Counted from the first letter of the stretch, positions 16,629 through 25,603 are shown. The stretch: 64,000 bases of DNA from Bin87 sp965232895 (GCA_965232895.1 OZ247430.1:2976001-3040000), one strand, 5' to 3'. The notes: generated by a model not told the origin, from the letters alone. Numbers and translations are program-made.

Positions 16629-17777
16629 ATGGAGCCCTTTCAGATTGCCATAAGCGACGAGGTGCTGGAGGATCTGCGCCGGCGCCTGCAACACACCCGG
16701 TGGCCGGACGAAATGCCCGGCTCGGGATGGGAGTACGGCTCCAACCTTGATTACATCAAGGAGCTGGTGGAGTACTGGCGGACGGATTTCGACTGGCGGG
16801 CGCAGGAGAAGAAGCTCAACGCGTTCCACCACTACAAGTCCGAGGTCGATGGGTTGAGCATCCACTTCATCAAGGAGAACGGGACGGGGCCGAACCCGAT
16901 GCCGCTGGTGATCACCCACGGCTGGCCGAGCACGTTTTTCGAGATGACGAAGATCATCCCGCTGCTGGCGGATCCCGGCGGACACGGTGGGGACCCGGCG
17001 GACTCCTTTGACGTGGTCGCGCCGTCGCTGCCAGGGTTCGGGTTCTCGCAGGCGTCGCAGGAGCCGGGGATGCAGGTGCAGAAGGTGGCCGACCTGTGGG
17101 CCAAGCTGATGACGGAGAACCTGGGGTATCCGAAGTTCGCGGCGCAGGGCGGGGACATCGGCGCGGGCGTCACGTCGCGGCTGGGCTATGCCCACTCCGA
17201 CAAGATGATCGGGGTGCACCTGACGTCGATCACGCGGCCGACGCCGTACCTGGGGCCGGGATCGTCGCCGCTGACCGAGGCGGAGCAGGCGCACTCGGAC
17301 CAGCGGGAGCGGTGGCAGCAGAGCGAGGGCGGGTACAGCCACATCCAGGGAACCAAGCCGCAGACGCTGTCCTACGGGCTCAACGACTCGCCGGCCGGGC
17401 TGGCGGCGTGGATCGTGGAGAAGTACCGGACGTGGAGCGACTGCAACGGCGACGTGGAGAGCACTTACACGAAGGACGAACTGCTGACCACGGTGACCAT
17501 CTACTGGGTAACCAACACCATCGGTTCGTCGGTGCGGATGTACAAGGAGAACCAGAGTTCCGTGTGGGAGATGGCGGAAGGGGAGAAGGTGCCCACGCCG
17601 GCGGGGATGGCGATGTTCCCGCAGGAGATCGCCAAGCCGCCCCGGGAATGGGCGGAGCGATCGTGGGACGTGCGCCGCTGGGTGCAGATGCCCCGGGGCG
17701 GCCACTTCGCCGCGCTGGAGGAGCCGGAACTGCTGGCCCACGAGGTGCGGGAGTTCTTCCGGCCTTTCCGAGGCTGA
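16629..17777 (+). CDS. Epoxide hydrolase family protein with N-terminal EHN domain
   Basis: The 382-residue alpha/beta hydrolase has the EHN domain first (FQIAISDEVLEDLRRRLQHTRWP, residues about 3-110), as in microsomal-type epoxide hydrolases. The oxyanion segment is THGWPST, the nucleophile elbow GGDIGAG (Asp nucleophile) and the catalytic histidine lies in RGGHFAALEEPE near the end. These residues support soluble trans-epoxide ring opening by water through an ester intermediate. A GGAGGAG ribosome-binding site lies 8 bp before the ATG. It is convergent with another alpha/beta hydrolase; a perfect palindrome lies between them. Confidence 0.92.
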   Translation: MEPFQIAISDEVLEDLRRRLQHTRWPDEMPGSGWEYGSNLDYIKELVEYWRTDFDWRAQEKKLNAFHHYKSEVDGLSIHFIKENGTGPNPMPLVITHGWPSTFFEMTKIIPLLADPGGHGGDPADSFDVVAPSLPGFGFSQASQEPGMQVQKVADLWAKLMTENLGYPKFAAQGGDIGAGVTSRLGYAHSDKMIGVHLTSITRPTPYLGPGSSPLTEAEQAHSDQRERWQQSEGGYSHIQGTKPQTLSYGLNDSPAGLAAWIVEKYRTWSDCNGDVESTYTKDELLTTVTIYWVTNTIGSSVRMYKENQSSVWEMAEGEKVPTPAGMAMFPQEIAKPPREWAERSWDVRRWVQMPRGGHFAALEEPELLAHEVREFFRPFRG

Positions 17778-17806
17778 AACCGCGCCGGTTGGATTTTCGG
17801 AACGGT

Positions 17807-17834
17807 GCAGGGGCGGATGATCATCCGCCCCTGC
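17807..17834. terminator. Perfect 28-nt palindrome between convergent genes
   Basis: A perfect inverted repeat (GCAGGGGCGGATGA and its complement) is followed on the plus strand by AAATTTTC. Position between two convergent genes suggests a bidirectional terminator. A near-identical palindrome with one mismatch recurs at 61893-61920 in an unrelated setting, so it may instead be a dispersed repeat. Confidence 0.6.
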
Positions 17835-17871
17835 AAATTTTCACGGACGTGCCAACCCGGCGATGCGGGTA

Positions 17872-17905
17872 GCGACGAGATTGCCGCGCTGCGCTCGCAA
17901 TGACG
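17872..17905. repeat. Solitary core-1 half-repeat
   Basis: GCGACGAGATTGCCGCGCTG continuing to CGCTCGCAATGAC, the same arm as at 16489-16585, lies just beyond the palindrome at 17807-17834. Confidence 0.75.
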
Positions 17906-17921
17906 GCCGGCGAGTCCCGGT

Positions 17922-18797
17922 TCAGCGGGTCAGGAACTTGATGATCTTTGGGTTGACCTCTTCGGGCCGCTCCTGGTGCATGAAGTGGCCGGCGCCGGGG
18001 ATGATGACTTTTTCCAGGCCGGCGGAGAAGTAGGAATACATGCCCGAGCTGAGGAAGGACTCGAGGCGCTTGGGTCGGTCGCGGGTGCCGTGGAGGGCGA
18101 GGGTGGGGACGCGAATGGGGCCGGCGGCGATGACCGCCTGGTCGGCGCGCACCTGGTCGTCCACCTGGGAGGCGTCGTAGCGGGCGCGATAGTAGCCGAG
18201 GGCGGCCTGGACGACGCCGGGCTTGCGGAAGGTTGACCGGATGCTCTCCAGGGATTCGGCGGGAATGTCCCATTCGGGCGATGCCCAGCGCCACCATTCT
18301 TCCACGAAGGCGTAGTCGTTATGGGCGACGGCCTCCTCGGCGTCGGGCATCTGGAAGAAGAACCCGTGCCAGGTGCCGTGGAGGTATTGGAAGTCCATGG
18401 ATAGCTCGCGGTCGACGCGACCGGAGGCGATGGTCACCAGCTTGATGACCTTTTCGGGCGCGAGGGCGGTGGCGCCGACCACGGCGCCGGCGCCCCAGTC
18501 GTTGCCGATCAGGTAGGCGCGGTCGGCTCCGAGGGCGGCGATGAGTTCCACCGCGTCGCGGGCCATGAGGGCGGAATGGTAGCGTCCGTCGGCCGGGGCC
18601 TCGGTCGGCGCGTAGCCGCGCATGAAGGGGGCCACGGCGCGGAACCCGGCGGCCGCCAGGTCGGGCAGAAGGTGGCGGAAGGACCAGGCGTGGTCGGGGA
18701 ACCCGTGCAGGCAGATGGCCAGGGGGCCGTCGCCCATCTCGAGGTAGTGGAAGTTGATGCCGTTGGCGCTGACGCTGCCGGTATTGAAATCAGCCAT
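17922..18797 (-). CDS. Alpha/beta hydrolase, epoxide hydrolase/haloalkane dehalogenase-like
   Basis: The 291-residue product shows ICLHGFPDHAWSF (oxyanion HGFPD), the nucleophile elbow IGNDWGAGAV with an Asp nucleophile, and the catalytic His in IPGAGHFMHQERPEEV. An Asp nucleophile is characteristic of epoxide hydrolases, haloalkane dehalogenases and fluoroacetate dehalogenase-like enzymes; the halide-binding Trp next to Asp (NDWG) is present, so dehalogenase activity cannot be excluded. There is no EHN domain or signal peptide. Gene order is convergent with the preceding epoxide hydrolase. Confidence 0.88.
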   Translation of the reverse strand: MADFNTGSVSANGINFHYLEMGDGPLAICLHGFPDHAWSFRHLLPDLAAAGFRAVAPFMRGYAPTEAPADGRYHSALMARDAVELIAALGADRAYLIGNDWGAGAVVGATALAPEKVIKLVTIASGRVDRELSMDFQYLHGTWHGFFFQMPDAEEAVAHNDYAFVEEWWRWASPEWDIPAESLESIRSTFRKPGVVQAALGYYRARYDASQVDDQVRADQAVIAAGPIRVPTLALHGTRDRPKRLESFLSSGMYSYFSAGLEKVIIPGAGHFMHQERPEEVNPKIIKFLTR

Positions 18798-18810
18798 GAT
18801 GGTCTCCGGG

Positions 18811-19293
18811 TTATTGGGTTCTGAACATGGAGGGTATCACCACTCTTACACCCCGTTCCTGTGCGCGGCGGCGCTGCTGAGGTTCTGCGGCACCACCGAT
18901 CACCGCCGCCACCACTTCACCCCCCGTAACTGCGGATAATGCCCGCCCCCGATGGTAGGCGCGGTCGACGTCGCGGTTGCTGATTGTGAAAGACACCTCA
19001 AGCACAGCGTGAACTTGTCGTCGGTCTCTGGATCGCTGGGCGCGAATAATGATGTCGGAGACCCACAGGTCATCCACTTCTTCCTCGCTGACCATGCCGC
19101 GAGCTTCTGCTCGCTCGATTGCCACCATCAACTCCGGGCGAATCCCCTCGTGGCGGCTGTTCAATCGGAGCGCCCGGACCAGCCCTAATTCTTCAGCAAT
19201 GATGCTAAAGAGCCTGTACCGGATTCTGTCTTCCTCAGCCGAGGCCGCCAACGATGATGAGATGGAACTTGAGGAGGATGCCATTTCGATCAA
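18811..19293 (-). CDS. Conserved hypothetical protein, PD-(D/E)XK-like C-terminus
   Basis: This 160-residue protein begins with a serine-rich tract, followed by a helical region (RIRYRLFSIIAEELGLVRAL) and a strand-helix segment VHAVLEVSFTISNRDVDRAYHRGRAL...GGEVVAAVIGG...RAQERGVRVVIPS. That C-terminal layout resembles the nuclease-like half of DUF3782-type proteins (E-x-S/K strand, then helix, then A-x-x-x-G-V-x-V), but the usual lysine of the E-x-K motif is a serine here, so activity is doubtful. The assignment is inference from pattern; the N-terminus may be truncated. Confidence 0.55.
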   Translation of the reverse strand: MIEMASSSSSISSSLAASAEEDRIRYRLFSIIAEELGLVRALRLNSRHEGIRPELMVAIERAEARGMVSEEEVDDLWVSDIIIRAQRSRDRRQVHAVLEVSFTISNRDVDRAYHRGRALSAVTGGEVVAAVIGGAAEPQQRRRAQERGVRVVIPSMFRTQ

Positions 19294-19470
19294 CTCTGGA
19301 AGTTCAACCTACGGTATCGCATGGACAGGCTTTGGCCGGCACTGCAATTCCAGGTCAAGCCCGCTTGGGTTGGCGGTACTTCTCCCGTTCTTACCTATTA
19401 TAAGCGCGCGGATTCCTATCGCAACTTGACGCCGACACTTTGACGCTCGGACTCGTAGTGCGCTCGGGCG

Positions 19471-20571
19471 TCAGAATTCGTGGATGCGGGGCAGGACCTC
19501 GCGGCCGAAGAGTTCGATTTCGGCCATCACGTCCTTGTGGTTGAGACCGGGTTGCTGGAAGGCCAGGTCGACGACGCCCACGCCGCACTGTGCGTGGTAG
19601 GCGCGGAGCTGCTCGACCACGGTGTCGGGGCTGCCGACGAAGTTGAGCTGGGTTCGTGGGGCGCCGCCGGACGGCGGGTTGGGCGCCGTAACGTCGGTAA
19701 GCGTGGGAGGTCGGCCGGAGCGGGCGGCCTGCACGGCCTGGGCGAGGGAGCGGCCGATGTTCATGCCGCGACCACCGCCGGCGTGGTGCACCCGGTCGCG
19801 CAGGGCGTGGGCCTTGTCATCGGTCTCGGCCAGACAGATGCCACCGCGGAACACGATGTCGTCGGCATTGGGCTGCCATCCGGCTTCCTGCGACCACCGA
19901 CGGTAATCGTCGACCACGCCGGCCATGTCGTCGGGATGGTCGTAGGAGATGCCCAGGCCGAGGCGGCGGGAGGCGGCGAACTGGACGGTATCGACGCTGC
20001 GGGTCGCCACGATGAGCGGCGGCAGCGGCCGCTGCACCGGCCAGGGCCAGACGGATACGGTGCGGTACTGGTAGTAGCGTCCTTCCCAGGAAAAGGGCTC
20101 GGGCTCGGTGAGGGCCTTGAGGACGAGGTCCATGGCTTCCATCAGCCGACCGCGTCCCTCCGACGGGTTGAGATCGTACACCTGGTCCTCGCTGGGGGTG
20201 CCGCGCATGAAGGCGGCGACGAGCCGCCCGCCGGTGAGATTGTCCAGCATGCCGATTTCCTCGGCGACACGGACCGGGTTGTTGATGGGGAGCAGCTGGC
20301 CCAGCAGCGCTATCTTCGCGGTGCGGCAACGCTGGGCTACGGCGGCTGCCATCACCGCGGGATTGGGCGTGGTGCGGTTGCCCGAGAAATGGTGCTCGGA
20401 CAGGCTGATCCAGTCGAAGCCGAGTTCCTCGGCCAGTTCGCACTCGTCCATGCCTTCCTGGTAGGAGCGCAGGGAGACCTCAGGGTCGTGAAACGCGGGC
20501 GGCACCGGCCACCCGGCGGGGAACCGGTCGCGTTCGGCGTAGCCCATGCAGCCGAAATATGAAGCTTTCAC
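19471..20571 (-). CDS. LLM class flavin-dependent oxidoreductase (bacterial luciferase-like)
   Basis: The 366-residue product has the luciferase-like monooxygenase fold: CELAEELGFDWISLSEHHFSGNRTTPNPAVMAAAVAQR, then IALLGQLLPINNPVRVAEEIGMLDNLTGGRL and the C-terminal NFVGSPDTVVEQLRAYHAQCGVGVVDL. EHH and the DNLTGGR loop are typical of FMN- or F420-dependent members. The family is strongly expanded in SAR202-type Chloroflexota, where roles in oxidising recalcitrant organics are proposed. The substrate is not inferable; a separate flavin reductase is not adjacent. Confidence 0.9.
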   Translation of the reverse strand: MKASYFGCMGYAERDRFPAGWPVPPAFHDPEVSLRSYQEGMDECELAEELGFDWISLSEHHFSGNRTTPNPAVMAAAVAQRCRTAKIALLGQLLPINNPVRVAEEIGMLDNLTGGRLVAAFMRGTPSEDQVYDLNPSEGRGRLMEAMDLVLKALTEPEPFSWEGRYYQYRTVSVWPWPVQRPLPPLIVATRSVDTVQFAASRRLGLGISYDHPDDMAGVVDDYRRWSQEAGWQPNADDIVFRGGICLAETDDKAHALRDRVHHAGGGRGMNIGRSLAQAVQAARSGRPPTLTDVTAPNPPSGGAPRTQLNFVGSPDTVVEQLRAYHAQCGVGVVDLAFQQPGLNHKDVMAEIELFGREVLPRIHEF

Positions 20572-20669
20572 GTCATTCCTGCAGTGTGGGACGGGCGGTG
20601 TGTCGGATAGGGTGACCGGATGGCGCGATGTTAGGGGGCAGCACTGGGGTTGTCAACGCGGGGCAGCGT

Positions 20670-20856
20670 CTCACGCTACCCATTTTGTCTTTTACATCGA
20701 TGCACCGGATGAACAGGATTTGATTGATTATTGTGAACGCTTCCGCACTCTTGGCGATGCTGGAAATTGAACGCCCCACCCGCACGCCATCATCCGGTCT
20801 ATCCTGTTTATCGATGTAAATTGGCTCCCGTAGTCGTCAAACTGGGTACGCATGAG
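20670..20856. repeat. Core-2 repeat element, CTCACGCGTACCC family
   Basis: The left end reads CTCACGCTACCC (a 2-bp contraction of the family end), the right end GGGTACGCATGAG. Interior core-2 has TTTACATCGATGCACCGGAT and the inverted ATCCTGTTTATCGATGTAAA. Flanks GGGGCAGCGT and GGGGTGCGT are compatible with a decayed target duplication. Confidence 0.8.
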
Positions 20857-20895
20857 GGGGTGCGTTGATGAGTATCCGGTTTGCGTCAGGGAGTT

Positions 20896-21008
20896 GTCAG
20901 GATCGGGATTATCAGGATTTACGGATTGGCCGGATTGAAACCGACCGAAGGGAGGGAGGGTGGTTTCAATCCGGGGAATGTCGCCAGCATGTAAATCCGG
21001 ATTCTGAC
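20896..21008. repeat. Inverted-repeat element with GTCAGRATCSGGATT ends
   Basis: A 113-bp segment has outer inverted ends (13 of 15 bases match) and a perfect inner inverted pair GGATTGAAACC (20932-20942) / GGTTTCAATCC (20962-20972). It has no coding potential. No target duplication was seen. Confidence 0.65.
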
Positions 21009-21044
21009 GATTTCCCAAAGCGGGTACAGGTGACGCCGGCGGTC

Positions 21045-21181
21045 CTCACGCGTACCCATTTTGTCATCGCGAGGGGCGAAACGACGTGGCGATCTCGTTC
21101 CCGCAGCAGTGCTCCTTGCCCCAGCGAGATTGCCGCGCTTCGCTCGCAATGACGACTCAGCCGAAACTGGGTACGCGTGAG
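21045..21181. mobile_element. MITE-like element with CTCACGCGTACCC ends and core-1 interior
   Basis: The ends CCTCACGCGTACCC and GGGTACGCGTGAGG are perfect inverted repeats. The interior is the complete core-1 palindrome. The left flank GCCGGCGGTC matches the right flank in 8 of 10 positions once the neighbouring inserted element (21186-21330) and one copy of its duplication are removed. Confidence 0.8.
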
Positions 21182-21185
21182 GCCG

Positions 21186-21330
21186 CGGGGCCTTTTCAAA
21201 GTCCCGGATGGCGGCCTTTCACCCCGAACCGTCATTCCCGCGGAAACGGGAATCCGGGAGGCGGTTGTGTTCGGAATGTCATGGATTCCGGCTTTCGCCG
21301 GAATGACGGATTAACTTTGAAAAGGCCCTG
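21186..21330. mobile_element. MITE-like element with CRGGGCCTTTTCAAAGT ends and 9-bp target duplication
   Basis: A 145-bp element with 17-bp terminal inverted repeats (one mismatch) is flanked by the identical 9-bp repeat GTGAGGCCG at 21177-21185 and 21331-21339. It sits at the edge of the CTCACGCGTACCC element at 21045-21181 and must have inserted after it. The interior contains the CATTCCGGC-type hairpin arms. Confidence 0.85.
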
Positions 21331-21514
21331 GTGAGGCCGGAGGTTTGCTTGACCGGGCGCCGGGCAAGGCTGTACTGTCGCAGCGTGCTGATGGGCGCGC
21401 CGGTTCAGCGGCGGGACGCTGGTGACGTCCTGACGCGGTCGGCAGTGACCGTCGGAGTTCCGTGTTCAACTGATTTGCCGCCCAGCCGGGCATTACATCA
21501 CCAGGAGAGGGATT

Positions 21515-23239
21515 ATGCAGACCAGAGAGATGACCGCCAGCGCGTCGCGCCTGATGGTCGAACAGATGGTGGCGTCGGGCGTCAAGTACGTTTTCAACAA
21601 CTCGGGATCGCGCGAGGCGCTGTTCTTCAACGAGCTGCACGCGCGGTCGGACATCCACGGCATACTCGGCCTGCATGAGGGCGCGGTGACGGCGATGGCC
21701 GGCGGGTACACGCAGGCGAACCTGGCGCCCGGAGTCATGGTGGTGCACCTGGGCGCGGGCCTGGCGCAGGCGATGGGCCAATTGATCAACATCTGGACTG
21801 GCTCCCTGCCGGTGGTGGTAATCACCTTCGCCGGCGACACCGGAAGTTTCGCGGGCAAGATCAGCCTGGACGTTAGCCACAATGCCGGCCCGACGGCGAT
21901 CGCCGCGCCGATGATGAAGGCGAACTGGACGGTCATCGAGCCGGAGGGCCTGCCGGCCGCGCTGGAACGGGCGCTGCGGGTGGCGATGACGCCGCCGGTG
22001 GGGCCGGTGCACCTGGCGGTGTACGACCGGCTGCTGGGACCGGCGGAACACACGGCGAACATCATCGACGGCCAGCTTCCCGAGATCCACGCCGGCTACC
22101 CGTCGGACGCCGACATCGACGCGGTGGCGCGGGCGCTGCGGGACGCCAAGCGTCCGCTGATGTACGTGGGCGACGGAGTGTGGAAGAGCGGGGCCATAGC
22201 CGAGGTGACTGCGCTGGCGGAACGCTTCGGAGTGCCGGTGGTTGGGGATCCGAGAGCGGTGTCGATCAAGCACCCGCTGCACGCCGGTGGCCGTCGGTTG
22301 GAGCAGGCGCCGGACATCGACCCTGACCTGATCCTGTGCATCGGCGTGACGCACAACGGGGCCGGCAACGCCAGCGACTACACCGCGTTCTTCAACGCCG
22401 AGCGCACGATTGCCATCGGCGCGGACGCAGAGAACCTGGAGAACATCCCCGGACTGGACCTGGCGGTGCTGGCCGACGAGCGGCGGGCAGCGCAGGGTTT
22501 GCTGGATGCCACGGAAGGTTCGTCCGACGGTTTGTCCGACCGGCGGAGCCGGGCACGGGAAGAGGTTGCCGCGCTGCGGGCCCAGCGTCGGGACGCCGCG
22601 TGGCGCGTGCCCGCGGAGGATGGCAAGGTCCGCGCGGTGGCCGTCGGTGACGCTCTGGACAGGGCGCTGGAAAGCCGCGGCGGCGGGCTGGTGACCATCG
22701 AGCAGTTTGCGGTGGCGCAGGACATCCTGGCCAACAACGACGAGGCGGGCCGCAACCAGTACATCCGGCCGGCCGGCGGGTCGGAAGGGTACGGCGTGGG
22801 CATGGCGATTGGGGCCAAGCTGGGCGCGCCGGACACGCCGGTGGTCGGACTGGTGGGTGACGGGTCGCTGTACTACTCGGACCACGCGCTGTGGACGGCG
22901 GCGAGCCACGGGGTGCCGGTGCTTTACGTAATCTCCAACAACGGCGCCTATGGCATCGTGGCCAGCTCCTTCGCCAACGCCAATGCCGACATGCGGGAGA
23001 CCGGGGAGTACCGGGGCGTGGTGCTGGACGGCATTGACCCGGTGAAACTGGCCGAAGGGTTCGGCGTCGAGGCGATGGACGCAACCGACGAGGCCAACAT
23101 CAGCGACGCCATAGAGCACGGGTTGAGTGTCGTCGAGCGGGAAAAGCGGCCGTTCCTGCTGAACGTCCACATGCCGTTGGGCCTGCCGGAGGGCGGGAGG
23201 CCCGGGGAGATTTACAACATGAGCGCGGAGCTCGGCTAG
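21515..23239 (+). CDS. Thiamine-pyrophosphate-dependent enzyme, acetolactate synthase/benzoylformate decarboxylase-like
   Basis: The 574-residue product has the three-domain TPP architecture. The N-terminal Pyr domain carries the catalytic glutamate in GLHEGAVTAMAGGYTQ; a central Rossmann domain follows (RPLMYVGDGVWKSGA); the C-terminal PP domain has the TPP motif GDGSLYYSDHALWTA ending in ISNNGAYG. Family members ligate or decarboxylate 2-oxo acids. No small regulatory subunit or ilvC gene is nearby, so a catabolic decarboxylase is more likely than acetohydroxyacid synthase. An AGGAGAGG ribosome-binding site precedes the ATG. Its TAG stop is the first triplet of a repeat element. Confidence 0.88.
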   Translation: MQTREMTASASRLMVEQMVASGVKYVFNNSGSREALFFNELHARSDIHGILGLHEGAVTAMAGGYTQANLAPGVMVVHLGAGLAQAMGQLINIWTGSLPVVVITFAGDTGSFAGKISLDVSHNAGPTAIAAPMMKANWTVIEPEGLPAALERALRVAMTPPVGPVHLAVYDRLLGPAEHTANIIDGQLPEIHAGYPSDADIDAVARALRDAKRPLMYVGDGVWKSGAIAEVTALAERFGVPVVGDPRAVSIKHPLHAGGRRLEQAPDIDPDLILCIGVTHNGAGNASDYTAFFNAERTIAIGADAENLENIPGLDLAVLADERRAAQGLLDATEGSSDGLSDRRSRAREEVAALRAQRRDAAWRVPAEDGKVRAVAVGDALDRALESRGGGLVTIEQFAVAQDILANNDEAGRNQYIRPAGGSEGYGVGMAIGAKLGAPDTPVVGLVGDGSLYYSDHALWTAASHGVPVLYVISNNGAYGIVASSFANANADMRETGEYRGVVLDGIDPVKLAEGFGVEAMDATDEANISDAIEHGLSVVEREKRPFLLNVHMPLGLPEGGRPGEIYNMSAELG

Positions 23240-23390
23240 GCAGTGTTGACATTTCGCGTCATTCCGGCGAAAGCCGGAATCCGGTGTGCCAGAGAAGGGT
23301 AAAATCCGGCAGGCTTTCCGATGGCAAAGGTCTCTGGGTTCCTGCTTTCGCAGGAACGACGGGTATTTTCCCAAACGTCAACACTACCTA
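23237..23390. mobile_element. MITE-like element with TAGGCAGTGTTGA ends, copy 2
   Basis: A 154-bp near-duplicate of 15241-15394, differing at scattered positions, with ends TAGGCAGTGTTGA and TCAACACTACCTA. Its first triplet is the stop codon of the TPP enzyme gene. Confidence 0.85.
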
Positions 23391-23456
23391 ACCTGGGCGG
23401 CGCTCGGACGATCTGGAATGATGGGCAGGACGTTTCCCGCCCATCGGTTTTCGAGC

Positions 23457-23584
23457 CTCACGCGTACCCTTTTTGTCATCGCGAGGAGCGAAGCGACGTG
23501 GCGATCTCGTTCCCGGAGCAACGTTCCTTGCTTCAACGAGATTGCCGCGCTGCGCTCGCAATGACAGAAGCGGGTACGCGTGAG
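23457..23584. mobile_element. MITE-like element with CTCACGCGTACCC ends and core-1 interior, copy 2
   Basis: Perfect inverted ends CCTCACGCGTACCC / GGGTACGCGTGAGG enclose a full core-1 palindrome (TCATCGCGAGGAGCGAAGCG ... CGCTGCGCTCGCAATGA). Flanks GTTTTCGAGC and GTTTTGGGC look like a decayed target duplication. Confidence 0.8.
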
Positions 23585-23675
23585 GTTTTGGGCCTGGGGC
23601 GATCCACCGGGCTCAGTGCGCTAAAATAGGCGCAACTTCAGGCTGAATATTTGATGGCAAGAGCAGGTTACGGGT

Positions 23676-24449
23676 ATGCCGAACAATTTCTGGATGATCA
23701 ATTGCAACGAGGAGAACTATAACGTTACGCGACGGCTGGGGTTCACGGGACAGGGGTTGAAGGCGGAATACCGGCGGAAGGTGCAGCGGGTCGAACCGGG
23801 GGACCGGGTGATCTACTACGTGACCGGGTCGCGCGTGTTCACGGCGACGGCCACCGTGACGCAGGGGTACGAAGAGGTCGATTCGAGCCCGTGGATCAGA
23901 GAGGGCAAGGCGGCTTGGCCGTACCGCATCGGGATCAGGCCCGACGTTGTGCTGGAGAACGAACAATACATCAGCGCGGGGCTCATTGCCTACCGGCTGG
24001 AATACGTGCGCAAGTGGGCGCCGGAAGACTGGTACATGGCGTTTCAGGGCAACCTGCACCTGCTGTCAAAGAGCGACTTCTTCCTGCTGGAAGGGGAGAT
24101 GCTGAAACTCCGGGACGGCCGGGAAAAGGCGCTGATACAGATCGACGCCGCGTTGGCCGCGGAAGAGGAACGGGTGAGCGCGCAGCGGGAGCGGCGGCGG
24201 CGGAACGCCAACCGGAGCAACGCCCGCCCGCAGCCACCACGGAACCCACCCACGCAGGATGTCCCACCGGCCCCAGCGCCTGCGGCCGATCCCCCCGGCC
24301 CGACTGACGATGCGGAGGAGCCGGCCGGCGCTGCGGAAACCCCGGGTGAACCGGGGCGCGCCAACGGTCGCGGGCGAAGGAACCAGCGGAACCGTGGGAA
24401 CGGCCGGAAGCCGGGCCCCAGGCAGTCGCCGCGCTACGACAGCGAATAG
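23676..24449 (+). CDS. EVE (PUA-like) domain protein with disordered basic tail
   Basis: Residues about 1-150 match the EVE domain, a PUA-like fold that reads modified bases in DNA or RNA: MPNNFWMINCNEENYN, then VEPGDRVIYYVTGSRVFTATATV, WPYRIGIRPDVVLE and LIAYRLEYVRKW. After a short acidic/coiled part, residues about 165-257 are low-complexity Arg/Pro/Ala/Gly/Asn-rich, ending RRNQRNRGNGRKPGPRQSP, probably a nucleic-acid-binding tail. EVE proteins often accompany modification-dependent defence, but no restriction gene is adjacent. The 3' end overlaps the convergent queG gene by 16 bp. Confidence 0.83.
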   Translation: MPNNFWMINCNEENYNVTRRLGFTGQGLKAEYRRKVQRVEPGDRVIYYVTGSRVFTATATVTQGYEEVDSSPWIREGKAAWPYRIGIRPDVVLENEQYISAGLIAYRLEYVRKWAPEDWYMAFQGNLHLLSKSDFFLLEGEMLKLRDGREKALIQIDAALAAEEERVSAQRERRRRNANRSNARPQPPRNPPTQDVPPAPAPAADPPGPTDDAEEPAGAAETPGEPGRANGRGRRNQRNRGNGRKPGPRQSPRYDSE

Positions 24450-25603
24450 GATTCGCCGTCAGCGACCAAAGCTTGCCGGATCTCGGAGCGCACGTCGGGG
24501 TCGGGTTCGTTGGCCAGGGCGCGGGTCAGTGAGGCGATAGCGGCGTCACCACCGATGCGACCCAACGCCCACGCCGTGTGCTGCCGGACGAGAGTGGGAG
24601 CGGTTCGCAGAGCTTGGGCCAAAGCCGGCACGGCGGCGGGATCGCCGGAATTGCCCAGGGCGACGCAGGCGTTGCGCTGCATGCCGACGCGCTTGGCGCG
24701 CATGATCGGGGCGCCGGCGAAGCGTTGCCGGAACTGCTCGTCGGTCATCTCCAGGAGTTCGACCAGGTCCACAGAGGAAAGGTCGGTGCGGCCGAAGTTG
24801 GGGTCTGCGGTGGCTTTCGCCTTGCGGTTGACCGGGCAGACTTCCTGGCAGATGTCGCACCCGAAGACCCAGTTGCCCATGGACGCGCGGAATTCGATGG
24901 GTATTGCGCCCTTGTGCTCGATGGTCAGGTAGCTGATGCAGCGGCGATTGTCGACGACGTAGGGGGCGACGATGGCGCCGGTGGGACAGGCGGGCAGGCA
25001 GCGGGAGCACTGGCCGCAGGTTTTCGAGAGAGGGGCGTCCGCGGCCAGCGGGAGGTCGGTGATGATCTGGCCGAGAAGGAGCCAGGAGCCGTAGGTGGGA
25101 TTGAGGATGTTGCCATTCTTGCCGAACCAGCCCAGGCCGGCGCGGGCGGCGGCGGCGCGGTCGAGCATGGGGCCGTCGTCGACATACCAGCGGGCGGCGA
25201 AACGGTCGCCCAGCCGTTCGGTCAGGTCCAGGACCATCCGGCGCATGCGGCGTTTCATCACGCGATGGTAGTCACGGCCGCGGGCGTAGCGGGCGATGAG
25301 GCCCCGATGGTCGGAAGCGGGAGAGTCGTCAGGAGGGTAATAGTTCCAGCCGAGGGAGATGATGGAGCGGGCGCCGGGCAGCAGCGTTTCGGGATCCGTG
25401 CCGCGCTGGACTCGCTGGGCGTTGAACCAGGGCAGGCCGTCCATGAGGCCGGCGTCCAGGCGTTGCAAGGCCTCCTCGCGCTCGGAAGCGAAGGCATCAG
25501 CGGAGGCGACGGCGACGAGGTCGAAGCCGGCATCGTGGGCTGCCTGGTCGACCCATTGGCGCAGTTGTGCAGGGTCTGCGGCGTTGACGGGGGTGGCAGT
25601 CAC
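24434..25603 (-). CDS. queG: QueG: epoxyqueuosine reductase
   Basis: QueG reduces epoxyqueuosine in tRNA to queuosine using cobalamin and two 4Fe-4S clusters. The 389-residue product has both cluster motifs (CGQCSRCLPACPTGAI and GCDICQEVCPVN), the upstream DUF1730 region (ARYARGRDYHRVMKRRMRRM) and a C-terminal HEAT-like repeat section (VPALAQALRTAPTLVRQHTAWALGRIGG). The start is GTG at 25603, whose bases overlap the TGA of the upstream dUTPase-like gene (GTGA), indicating translational coupling. An open frame extends upstream but lies inside that gene. Any dependence on the cobalamin-type binding protein at the window start is only suggestive. Confidence 0.94.
   Translation of the reverse strand: MTATPVNAADPAQLRQWVDQAAHDAGFDLVAVASADAFASEREEALQRLDAGLMDGLPWFNAQRVQRGTDPETLLPGARSIISLGWNYYPPDDSPASDHRGLIARYARGRDYHRVMKRRMRRMVLDLTERLGDRFAARWYVDDGPMLDRAAAARAGLGWFGKNGNILNPTYGSWLLLGQIITDLPLAADAPLSKTCGQCSRCLPACPTGAIVAPYVVDNRRCISYLTIEHKGAIPIEFRASMGNWVFGCDICQEVCPVNRKAKATADPNFGRTDLSSVDLVELLEMTDEQFRQRFAGAPIMRAKRVGMQRNACVALGNSGDPAAVPALAQALRTAPTLVRQHTAWALGRIGGDAAIASLTRALANEPDPDVRSEIRQALVADGESYSLS

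Noticed and set aside
16489..17905. Regularly repeated GATTGCCGCGCTGCGCTCGC motifs considered as a CRISPR array
   Set aside because: Only a few copies, irregular spacing, genes between them and dispersed genome-wide repeats; no cas genes.
21311..23374. A 687-codon open frame antisense to the TPP enzyme, running through repeats
   Set aside because: It starts inside a MITE and has Arg/His-rich shadow composition; the TPP enzyme is clear on the plus strand.
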